Below, piece by piece: positions 55,408 to 64,000 of a stretch of DNA of 64,000 bases. The DNA lies in the NCBI GenBank assembly GCA_025964695.1, contig JAOPYK010000250.1, forward strand, positions 1-64,000, in the 5' to 3' direction. The translations under genes and the position numbers were made by a program. Numbering within the stretch: the stretch's first letter is position 1; each line of letters opens with the position of its first letter. The notes under the pieces were generated by a model. It did no database searches and had not been told where the DNA came from. It saw nothing but the letters and a program-made list of their open reading frames with translations. Source of the stretch: Streptosporangiaceae bacterium (GTDB lineage Bacteria; Actinomycetota; Actinomycetes; Streptosporangiales; Streptosporangiaceae).

Positions 55408-55968
55408 TCAGCCGCGGCCGAGATAGTCGCCGGACCGGGTGTCGACCTTGACCTTCTCGCCGGTGGTGATGAACAGCGGCACCTTGATCTCGGCGCCGGT
55501 CTCCAGCGTGGCGGGCTTGGTGCCGCCGGTGGAGCGGTCGCCCTGCAGGCCCGGGTCGGTGTGGGTGACCTCGAGGACCACGGCGGCGGGCAGCTCGACG
55601 TACAGCGGGGCGCCCTCGTGCACGGCGACCGTGGCGAGGGTGTTCTCGAGCAGGTAGTTGGCGGCGTCGCCGAGGGTCGCCCGGGTCACGTTCAGCATGT
55701 CGTAGGTCTCGGTGTCCATGAACACGAACTCGTCACCGTCGGGGTAGGAGTACTGCATCTCCCGCTTGTCGACGCTGGCCACCTCGACCTTGACACCCGC
55801 GTTGAAGGTCTTGTCCACGACCTTGCCGGACAGGATGTTCTTCAGCTTGGTGCGGACGAACGCGCCGCCCTTGCCCGGCTTGACGTGCTGGAACTCCACG
55901 ACGGTCCACAGATCACCGCCGTCGAGCTTGAGTACCAGGCCGTTCTTCAGGTCGTTCGTCGTCGCCAC
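55408..55968 (-). CDS. efp: translation elongation factor P
   Basis: EF-P rescues ribosomes stalled at polyproline motifs. The 186-residue protein has the KOW-like first domain ([20 protein letters not shown]), the modification loop KPGKGGAF with Lys33 at its tip, and two OB domains ending in [20 protein letters not shown]. No epmA-type modification genes lie nearby; in actinobacteria the loop lysine is thought to work unmodified. GTG 55968 has GGAGAG upstream; the longer frame is not real. Confidence 0.96.
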   Translation of the reverse strand: MATTNDLKNGLVLKLDGGDLWTVVEFQHVKPGKGGAFVRTKLKNILSGKVVDKTFNAGVKVEVASVDKREMQYSYPDGDEFVFMDTETYDMLNVTRATLGDAANYLLENTLATVAVHEGAPLYVELPAAVVLEVTHTDPGLQGDRSTGGTKPATLETGAEIKVPLFITTGEKVKVDTRSGDYLGRG

Positions 55969-56035
55969 GTGCTCTCTCCAACCCGCTGACGGGGTCGCCC
56001 CGCCCGCGTCGTCTTTCCAGTCAGCGGTCCGCCGG

Positions 56036-57112
56036 TCACAGGACCAGCAGCTCCTTCGTCGTCTTGGTGAGGAGTTCCGGTCCGGCCGCTCGGACCACCA
56101 GGGTGTCCTCGATACGGACCCCACCCCGGCCGGCGACGTACACGCCGGGCTCGGCGGTGATGGGAACCCGATCCACCAGCTTACCGGTCTTGTCGTATCC
56201 CAGGAGCGGAGCCTCTTGGATCTCCAGCCCCACTCCGTGGCCGAGCCCGTGCGGGAAATGCTCCGCGTGCCCGGCGGCGGCGATGAGGTCACGCGCGGCG
56301 GCGTCCACGTCCCTGGTGTCCGCGCCGGCCACCGCGGCCCGGCAGCCGGCCCGCTGGGCCGCCGCCACCAGGTCGTAGATCTCCCGCTGCCAGTCCGAGA
56401 CCCGGCCGACGGCGACCGTACGGGTCATGTCGGCGTGGTAGCCGCCGTAGAGCGCGCCGAAGTCCATCGTCACCAGGTCCCCGGTCTCGATGGGCCGGTT
56501 TCCCGGTTGGTGGTGCGGCACGGCCCCGTGCGGGCCGCTCGCCACGATCGAGTCGAAGGCGGGCTTCTCCGCCCCGAGATCCACCATCCGGCGTTCCAGC
56601 GCGACGGCGATCTCCCGCTCGGTGACTCCCGGCCGGACCGACGCCAGCACTTCGGCGAACGCCTGGTCGGTGATCGCGCACGCCCGGGCGAGCAGCGCCA
56701 GCTCCTGCTCGTCCTTGACCTTCCGCAGCTCCTCGACCGCGCGCCGGAGCGGGACCAGCCGGGTGGTGCCCGCCGCCTCGGTCAGGGCGGCATGGGCCTC
56801 CACGGTGACCTCGTGCTCCTCGAAGGCCAGCCGCCGCGCCGCGGCGGCGGCGCGGGCCGTCAGCACCGCCGCGACCTGGCGTTCCACCAGGAGTTCGACA
56901 TCGCCGCTGACCTGGGCGGCGGTGCCGGCGTAGCGGCCGTCGGTGGCCAGGACCGAACGGCCGTCGGCGCGCACCAGCAGCGCGGCGTTGGAGCTGGCCA
57001 GCCCGGTGAGGTAGCGGACGTTGACGAGCCTGGTGATCAGCGCGGCGTCGGCGTCGCGGTCGCTGAGGAGCGCGGCGAGCCGGTCCCGGCGCGCCTGATG
57101 GATCTGCGGCAT
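56036..57112 (-). CDS. pepQ: Xaa-Pro aminopeptidase-like metallopeptidase (M24B)
   Basis: This 358-residue enzyme cleaves Xaa-Pro bonds. After an N-terminal creatinase-like domain ([19 protein letters not shown]) comes the pita-bread domain with the metal ligands in [18 protein letters not shown] (Asp, Asp), [17 protein letters not shown] (His), EPGVYV (Glu) and [10 protein letters not shown] (Glu). It starts the pepQ-efp-nusB operon. Upstream, 165 bp separate it from a divergent amine oxidase, where the gene order departs from the usual link to the aro genes. Confidence 0.93.
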   Translation of the reverse strand: MPQIHQARRDRLAALLSDRDADAALITRLVNVRYLTGLASSNAALLVRADGRSVLATDGRYAGTAAQVSGDVELLVERQVAAVLTARAAAAARRLAFEEHEVTVEAHAALTEAAGTTRLVPLRRAVEELRKVKDEQELALLARACAITDQAFAEVLASVRPGVTEREIAVALERRMVDLGAEKPAFDSIVASGPHGAVPHHQPGNRPIETGDLVTMDFGALYGGYHADMTRTVAVGRVSDWQREIYDLVAAAQRAGCRAAVAGADTRDVDAAARDLIAAAGHAEHFPHGLGHGVGLEIQEAPLLGYDKTGKLVDRVPITAEPGVYVAGRGGVRIEDTLVVRAAGPELLTKTTKELLVL

Positions 57113-57277
57113 TCCCCGACCCTACGCACGAACCGGGCGGCTCACTACCGGGCGGCCGGAGCCGGCGCGAAGGCGTCACTCCAATAACAAACATGAGGGG
57201 TTCTCAGGTTAGCCCTTGAACACCCCATGATCATCATTTACGTTTGCCACGCCCCCGCGTGGAAGGAACACACTCCA

Positions 57278-58756
57278 GTGACCTCTGTTTCCCGCCGTCG
57301 CCTGCTGGGTACCGGCGCCCTCACCGCCGCCGGTGCCGCCCTCATGACCGTTCCCGCAATGTCGAGTGCCGCCGCCGACACCACCGCCGAAGCCGACGTA
57401 GTGATCGTCGGCGGAGGGCTCGCCGGGCTGTCCGCCGCCCGCGACCTGGTGGCCGCGGGCAAGTCCGTGATCGTGCTGGAGTCCCGGGACCGGCCCGGCG
57501 GCCGGGTCTACGGCATGCCGCTGGGCGACGGCACCACGAGCGAGGGCGGAGCGGAGTTCATCGGCCCGACCCAGGACCGGATCGCCGCCCTGGCCCAAGC
57601 TATGGGTGTCTCCACCTTCCCGACCTACAACACCGGCAAGAACGTCTACTACCGCAGCGGCACGCGATCGCTGTACGCCACCGACGGGCCGCTCGGTGCG
57701 GTGCCGCCGGACCCGGGGATAGTCGACCTCGAGGTGGCCCTGGTCATGATCGGCAACATGGTCAAGACGGTGCCCGTGGGCCAGCCCTGGAAGGCGGCCA
57801 AGGCCGAGGAGTGGGACAGCCAGACCTTCTACACCTGGTCCCGCGCCAACACGCTCAGCAGCGGCGCGCGCTTCCTGCTGGACGCCTTCATCAGCTCGAC
57901 CCTGTCAGCGCGCTCCCGGGACGTGTCCCTGCTGTACGTCCTCAACTACGTCGCCTCCGCCGGCAACGAGGGCAACCCCGGCAACGTCGACCGCCTGATC
58001 AACACCAAGGGCGGGGGCCAGGAGAGCCGCTTCGTCGGCGGTTCCCAGGAGGTTCCCGCGAAGCTGGCCGCCTCGCTCGGCGACCGGGTGAAGCTGAACG
58101 CCCCGGTGCGGCGCGTGGTGACCGAGAACGGCACGGTACGGGTGGAGGCCGACGGCATCACGGTCACCGCCAAGCGCGCGGTCATCGCCATGTCACCGGC
58201 GATCGCCGCGAAGATCGACTTCTCTCCCACCCTGCCGGCCTCCCGGGCGCAGCTCATGCAGCGCTATCCCATGGGCTCGGTGGCCAAGTTCGTCGCGGTC
58301 TACGACACGCCGTTCTGGCGGGCCGACGGGCTCACCGGCCAGGCGGTCGCCGATCAGGGCGCGATCGACACCACCTTCGACAACAGCCCGCCGGACGCCT
58401 CCCGCGGGATCCTCATGGGCTTCATGAACCAGACCAACATCCGCGCGCTGGACGGCGCCTCCGCCGACCAGGTCAGGGCGGCCGGCCTGGCCTCCTTCGC
58501 ACTGTTGTTCGGGGACAAGGCCAAGACCCCCCAGCGGACCGCGTTCCAGCGCTGGGACAACGAGACCTGGAGCGGCGGCGGACCCGTCGGCATCGCTCCG
58601 CCCGGTGTGCTCAGCGACTTCGGCCCCGCGCTGCGGGAGCCCTGCGGCCTGATCCACTGGGCGGGTACCGAGACGGCCTCGTTCTGGACGGGCTACATGG
58701 ACGGAGCCGTCCGCTCCGGAGAACGCGTCGCCAAAGAGGTCGCCGCCGTCCTGTGA
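57278..58756 (+). CDS. Tat-exported flavin monoamine oxidase-family protein
   Basis: The 492-residue protein starts with a twin-arginine signal (SVSRRRLLGTGALTAAGAAL) and then the FAD-binding motif VVIVGGGLAGLSAARDLVAAGKSVIVLESRDRPGGR, the hallmark of amine oxidases. GTTSEGGAEFIGP and the C-terminal IHWAGTETASFWTGYMDGAV, which contacts FAD, are intact. The export signal suggests a periplasmic oxidase of amines or amino acids; substrate unknown. The GTG at 57278 follows GGAAGGA. The in-frame ATG at 57227 would bury the Tat motif. Confidence 0.88.
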   Translation: MTSVSRRRLLGTGALTAAGAALMTVPAMSSAAADTTAEADVVIVGGGLAGLSAARDLVAAGKSVIVLESRDRPGGRVYGMPLGDGTTSEGGAEFIGPTQDRIAALAQAMGVSTFPTYNTGKNVYYRSGTRSLYATDGPLGAVPPDPGIVDLEVALVMIGNMVKTVPVGQPWKAAKAEEWDSQTFYTWSRANTLSSGARFLLDAFISSTLSARSRDVSLLYVLNYVASAGNEGNPGNVDRLINTKGGGQESRFVGGSQEVPAKLAASLGDRVKLNAPVRRVVTENGTVRVEADGITVTAKRAVIAMSPAIAAKIDFSPTLPASRAQLMQRYPMGSVAKFVAVYDTPFWRADGLTGQAVADQGAIDTTFDNSPPDASRGILMGFMNQTNIRALDGASADQVRAAGLASFALLFGDKAKTPQRTAFQRWDNETWSGGGPVGIAPPGVLSDFGPALREPCGLIHWAGTETASFWTGYMDGAVRSGERVAKEVAAVL

Positions 58757-58813
58757 CGGGAGGCGGGTCAGGCGTTGCCCGGTACCGGCCGGGGCACGCC
58801 TGACCCGCGCCCG

Positions 58814-59863
58814 CTACACCTCGGCGGCGAGTTCCGTGACCTTCTCGATGAGCTTGATCCGGGCGGCATGGTCGCCGGCGATCGGCGTGACGTTGAGGGT
58901 GGTGACGCCCGAGGCCTTCATCGCGGCCAGCCGCTCCCTGACGTGCCCCTCGGTGCCGATCAGCGACATCTTCTGCAGCAGCTCGTACGGCACGTGCTTG
59001 GCGGCCTCGTCCTTCTTGCCTTCAAGGTAGAGATCCTGGATGAGCTCGGCCTCCTTCTCCCAGCCGTAGCGGCGGCAGAGGTCGTTGTAGAAGTTCTTGC
59101 CCTTGGCCCCCATGCCGCCGATGTACAGCGCGGCCATCGGGCGGCCGAACTCCAGGAAACCCTCCACGTCGTCGCCGATGGCCAGGGCGGCCTGGCCGAC
59201 GATGTCCAGCTCGCCCAGCGACGGGTCGCGCTTGGCCCTGCCCGCGGCCAGGGAGGCGCCCCAGACGTCGGCGGCCTTCTCCGGCAGATAGAAGATCGGC
59301 TGCCAGCCGTTGGCGATCTCGGCGGTCAGCTCGACGTTCTTGGGCCCGATCGCGGCGATGAGGATCGGGATGTCGCTGCGCACCGGATGGTTGATGATCT
59401 TGAGGGGCTTGCCCAGCCCGGTGCCCTGCTCGGGAGGCAGCGGCAGCGTATAGTACCTGCCGTCGTAGCTGAGCCGCTCCTCACGCTTCCAGACCTTGCG
59501 GCAGATCTCGACGATCTCACGCGTGCGGCCCAGCGGCGCGTGGTACGGAACGCCGTGGAAGCCCTCGATCACCTGTGGGCCCGAGGCGCCCAGCCCGAGC
59601 GTGAAGCGCCCGTCGGACACGTAGTCCACCCCCGCCGCCGTCATCGCCAACAGGCTGGGCGTACGCGAGTAGATGTTGAGGATGCCCGACGCGATCTCCA
59701 GCCGCTCCGTCCTGGCCGCGATGAAACCGAGCTGGCTCACCGCGTCGAAGCTGTAGGCCTCGGCGACGTAGACGATGTCGAGCCCGGCCTTCTCGTAGTC
59801 GGCCAGCTCGGCGACCGCTTCCTTGAAACCGCCCGAGTAGTTCAGAGCCATACCGATGCGCAT
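58814..59863 (-). CDS. LLM-class F420-dependent oxidoreductase
   Basis: This 349-residue protein belongs to the luciferase-like monooxygenase superfamily, F420-dependent branch. It begins MRIGMALNYSGGFKEAVAEL and shows ADYEKAGLDIVYVAEAYSFDAVSQLGFIAART, LGLGASGPQVIEGFHG and IPILIAAIGPKN, the TIM-barrel strands around the cofactor site. The substrate is not evident. GAAAGG lies upstream of ATG 59863. It is downstream of the enoyl-CoA hydratase on the same strand, separated by 132 bp, and may be cotranscribed with it. Confidence 0.85.
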   Translation of the reverse strand: MRIGMALNYSGGFKEAVAELADYEKAGLDIVYVAEAYSFDAVSQLGFIAARTERLEIASGILNIYSRTPSLLAMTAAGVDYVSDGRFTLGLGASGPQVIEGFHGVPYHAPLGRTREIVEICRKVWKREERLSYDGRYYTLPLPPEQGTGLGKPLKIINHPVRSDIPILIAAIGPKNVELTAEIANGWQPIFYLPEKAADVWGASLAAGRAKRDPSLGELDIVGQAALAIGDDVEGFLEFGRPMAALYIGGMGAKGKNFYNDLCRRYGWEKEAELIQDLYLEGKKDEAAKHVPYELLQKMSLIGTEGHVRERLAAMKASGVTTLNVTPIAGDHAARIKLIEKVTELAAEV

Positions 59864-59995
59864 GGGGCACCTTTCGTCCTCCGGCCGGACGTACGGCCGG
59901 AACTCAACCGAGTCATCTCCACAAGTAAACCGAACGAGATTCAGTTCTTTGACCGTTCCGTTCCGGTCCGGTCCAGCCCGGTCCGGCCCGGGCAT

Positions 59996-60658
59996 TCAGA
60001 AGGCGGGGCCGCCGAGGGCTTCTATCACCGGCCGGTACAGGTCCGTACGGATCTTCCCCACCATGGCCCCGTTCTTGGGCGCGAGCGCGGCGGCGACTCC
60101 GATCGCGGTGGGCAGCACCTCCGCCTCGGCGGCGATGTGCTGGACGATCCCGGCGCTCAGCGCCTCCTCGGCGGTGTACCGGCGGCCCGTGGTCATCGCC
60201 TCATGGGCGGTGGCCCTGGAGAGCCTGGCCTGGAGGAGGGCGTTCATGCCCGGGGTGAAGCTCATCCCGAGATCGACCTCGGGAAGGCAGAAGTAGCCCC
60301 GGCCGGTCCGCATCACCGCGAAGTCGTGCGAGAGGGCGAGCATGCCGCCACCGGCGAAGGCATGCCCGTTGAGCGCGGCCACGGTGGGCAGCGGCAGCGA
60401 CAGCAGCCGGGCGAACACCCCGTGGATCCGGCCGAGGTAGGCCTCCGCCTGGTCGCCGTTGGCGCTGAGCCAGCCCAGGTCGAGCCCGTTGGAGTAGAAC
60501 TTGCCGGTCCCCACCGTCACCAGCGCGCGCGGCCCATCGGCCTTCTCGACCGTGTCGAGGGCCTCGTGGACACCGTCCAGGAAGGCGGGGCTGAAGCGGT
60601 TCTCTCCGTCGTCGAACCGGAGGACGAACACGTCACCGTCGCGCTGCAGGTCGAACAC
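59996..60658 (-). CDS. enoyl-CoA hydratase/isomerase-family protein
   Basis: This 220-residue crotonase-fold protein is short for the family. The oxyanion-hole segment ALNGHAFAGGGMLALSHDF and the motif YFCLPEVDLGMSFTPGM with the possible catalytic Glu are visible; the N-terminal KFYSNGLDLGWL segment matches delta3,delta2-enoyl-CoA isomerase-like members. The exact reaction is not assignable. It is divergent from a TetR gene, and the gap holds several palindromes. GTG 60658 is the start. Confidence 0.82.
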   Translation of the reverse strand: MFDLQRDGDVFVLRFDDGENRFSPAFLDGVHEALDTVEKADGPRALVTVGTGKFYSNGLDLGWLSANGDQAEAYLGRIHGVFARLLSLPLPTVAALNGHAFAGGGMLALSHDFAVMRTGRGYFCLPEVDLGMSFTPGMNALLQARLSRATAHEAMTTGRRYTAEEALSAGIVQHIAAEAEVLPTAIGVAAALAPKNGAMVGKIRTDLYRPVIEALGGPAF

Positions 60659-60704
60659 GGGAGGCTCCTTCTCGTACGGGCCCGTACTGATAGGTGACAG
60701 AGCC

Positions 60705-60796
60705 TATGACGAGTGTCATACAGACCGTCCCTTATGATGACCGTCATAGTCAATCGCGCGGCCCTATGGTGAATGTCATAGCGGGTGAATGTCATA
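60705..60796. promoter_or_regulatory. array of four operator-like 16-bp sites for the TetR regulator
   Basis: Sites fit TATGAC-N4-GTCATA: 60705-60720 (perfect 6+6 arms), 60733-60748 (TATGAT/GTCATA), 60765-60780 (TATGGT/GTCATA) and 60781-60796 (right half only). The last two arose within a perfect 16-bp tandem duplication (60768-60783 and 60784-60799). They lie between the divergent enoyl-CoA hydratase and tetR genes, so control of both is likely. Confidence 0.7.
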
Positions 60797-60851
60797 GCGT
60801 CGGCCGCCACCGGCGTCCGGGGCCGGCCGGGGTGACGGGTGAGGAGTCGGC

Positions 60852-61424
60852 ATGGCGCGGGACAGCCGAGAACGCATGGTGCGCAGCGCCGCCTACCTGT
60901 TCCGCGAGCACGGCTACACCGGCACCGCGTTTCGGGACGTCATCGCGCACAGCGGGGCTCCGCGCGGCTCCATCTACCACCACTTCCCCGGCGGCAAGGT
61001 GCAGCTCGCCGAGGAAGCCATGCGCTACGCCGGTGAGTTCGTCGCGATGGGGACCGAGTCGGCCACCCGCGACGGCGACCCGATCGCCGCGGTCTACGCC
61101 TTCCTGGGCTGGTGGCGGCGGGTGCTGGAGAAGAGCGACTTCCAGGCCGGCTGCCCGATCGCCGCCGTCACCGTGGAGTCGCACGAGGAGGCTCCGCAGC
61201 TCGCGGCCGCCGCGGCGGCCGCCTTCCAGCGCTGGCAGGACGCGCTCACCACCGGCCTGCGCGACGGCGGGGTTCCGGACGAGCGGGCCGGCCGGCTCGC
61301 CACGCTCATCGTCGCCGCCGTGGAGGGCGCCACCATTCTGTGCCGGGCCAGGCGCGACACCCTGGCCCTGGACGACGTGGCCGCCGAGCTGGAGTCCCTG
61401 CTGGACGCCGCCCTCACCAGCTGA
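60852..61424 (+). CDS. TetR/AcrR-family regulator (LmrA/YxaF-like)
   Basis: The 190-residue protein has an N-terminal helix-turn-helix: ERMVRSAAYLFREHGYTGTAFRDVIAHSGAPRGSIYHHFPGGK. The C-terminal ligand-binding part contains CPIAAVTVESHEEAP, typical of the LmrA/YxaF subgroup. GAGGAG precedes ATG 60852. The operator-like array lies just upstream of it and of the divergent enoyl-CoA hydratase, so it probably represses both until an acyl or aromatic ligand binds; the ligand is unknown. Confidence 0.9.
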   Translation: MARDSRERMVRSAAYLFREHGYTGTAFRDVIAHSGAPRGSIYHHFPGGKVQLAEEAMRYAGEFVAMGTESATRDGDPIAAVYAFLGWWRRVLEKSDFQAGCPIAAVTVESHEEAPQLAAAAAAAFQRWQDALTTGLRDGGVPDERAGRLATLIVAAVEGATILCRARRDTLALDDVAAELESLLDAALTS

Positions 61425-61476
61425 GCCGGCCGGGCCACCCCGGCCACCCGGACCATCCGGGCCACCCCCGCCGCCC

Positions 61477-61848
61477 TCAGGCGGTGGGTGCCGGTGGGAC
61501 GGAGGGGGCTCCGGCGCGGGCGACCCTGAGCTGGCGGGCCAGCAGGAACAGCGGGAAGGCCACGCTGAGGGCCACCACCAACGACAGCGCCATGTACGCC
61601 CACACGTACCCGATGCCGAGCCGCCGGGCCTCCACGATCATGAGGACGAACGCGGCCAGCAGCACGAAGAGGATGTCGTTGGTGATCGAGGCCGCCGCCG
61701 GGTTGGCGTAGCCGGACCGGACGAAGCCCCAGACGCCACCGTTACCGTCCTGGGCGAAGAACCTGAGGTTCTGCGACCAGGTGGCGATCAGCGCGCCGAA
61801 CGCGATCACTCCGTACGTCCAGCACAGAACCTTGTCCCGCGTCCGCAT
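61477..61848 (-). CDS. DUF2834 family membrane protein
   Basis: This 123-residue protein has three or four helices (VLCWTYGVIAFGALIATW, DILFVLLAAFVLMIVEARRL, YVWAYMALSLVVALSVAFPLFLLA) with the NLRFFAQ and NPAAASITNDI segments typical of DUF2834. Function is unknown. ATG 61848 is the start; longer frames upstream are shadows of aroQ. It faces the tetR gene, with a GGCCACC-rich repeat in the 50-bp gap. Confidence 0.75.
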   Translation of the reverse strand: MRTRDKVLCWTYGVIAFGALIATWSQNLRFFAQDGNGGVWGFVRSGYANPAAASITNDILFVLLAAFVLMIVEARRLGIGYVWAYMALSLVVALSVAFPLFLLARQLRVARAGAPSVPPAPTA

Positions 61849-61949
61849 CGTGAGGCCTCCCGCCGCTAGCCGTACCGACCCGTGAGGTCGGGCACGCGGA
61901 AGGTACCACCCGGTCCCGCGGGGCGGGGCGACGCGGACGCCCGGCGGGG

Positions 61950-64000
<2,051 letters not shown>

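Overview
The window is chromosomal DNA from a high-GC actinomycete, most probably of the Streptosporangiales (Streptosporangium/Nonomuraea-like). The evidence is the very high GC content, the frequent GTG starts, many 4-nt GTGA/ATGA stop-start overlaps, a complete actinobacterial dcw (division and cell wall) cluster followed by pgeF-yggS-sepF-yggT-divIVA, a type-2 IleRS under a T-box, and an F420-type oxidoreductase. The genus is inference. I see no rRNA, tRNA, insertion sequence, prophage or CRISPR array.

Layout, left to right. 0-1.4 kb: a DUF4118 protein cut by the window edge and a DUF6328 membrane protein. 1.5-2.9 kb: a crcB-DUF190-crcB fluoride-export operon. 3.1-7.5 kb: his operon (hisD-hisC-hisB-small membrane protein-hisH), tightly coupled by overlaps, with no priA/hisF after hisH. 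7.6-12.3 kb: single genes (PhzF-like, a 59-aa membrane protein, LON-domain protein, YbaK deacylase, DUF2567, DUF6882, a secreted double-psi beta-barrel protein with a long structured leader). 12.6-16.2 kb: dnaE. 16.2-18.1 kb: a decayed patch holding the tail of a lost FAD-linked oxidase, a chorismate mutase with a hairpin-rich leader, a DUF1269 protein, and an azlC-azlD pair in which azlC is reduced to its last ~47 codons and azlD carries a frame-shifting 19-bp duplication. 18.1-20.6 kb: dksA/traR-lspA-rluD plus a DUF167 gene. 20.6-24.2 kb: T-box leader and ileS. 24.3-26.7 kb: a DUF1707/LiaF-like protein and a membrane protein with two Ada-like zinc modules.

26.9-46.8 kb: the dcw cluster, transcribed leftward from mraZ: mraZ-rsmH-ftsL-ftsI-murE-murF-mraY-murD-ftsW-murG-murC-ftsQ-ftsZ-pgeF-yggS-sepF-yggT-divIVA. 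It supplies the cytoplasmic Mur ligases, lipid I/II synthesis, the septal synthase pair FtsW/FtsI, the Z-ring with its SepF anchor, and the polar organiser DivIVA. Four direct repeats of period 10 bp overlap the mraZ promoter and look like the MraZ operator. Diverging from mraZ is moxR-DUF58-transglutaminase (47.2-52.0 kb), followed by an eleven-unit 15-bp repeat array.

52.2-57.1 kb: DUF3040, dinB, a SAM methyltransferase, and pepQ-efp-nusB. 57.2-61.8 kb: an accessory block (Tat-exported flavin amine oxidase, LLM F420-type oxidoreductase, enoyl-CoA hydratase, divergent TetR regulator with an array of operator-like palindromes, DUF2834 protein) lying between pepQ and the aroK-aroB-aroQ shikimate genes, which run to the right edge. 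The most distinctive items are the azlCD decay, the 10-bp MraZ repeat array, the ileS T-box architecture, the paired Ada-like protein beside divIVA, the TetR operator array, and the unexplained leader of the secreted barrel protein.
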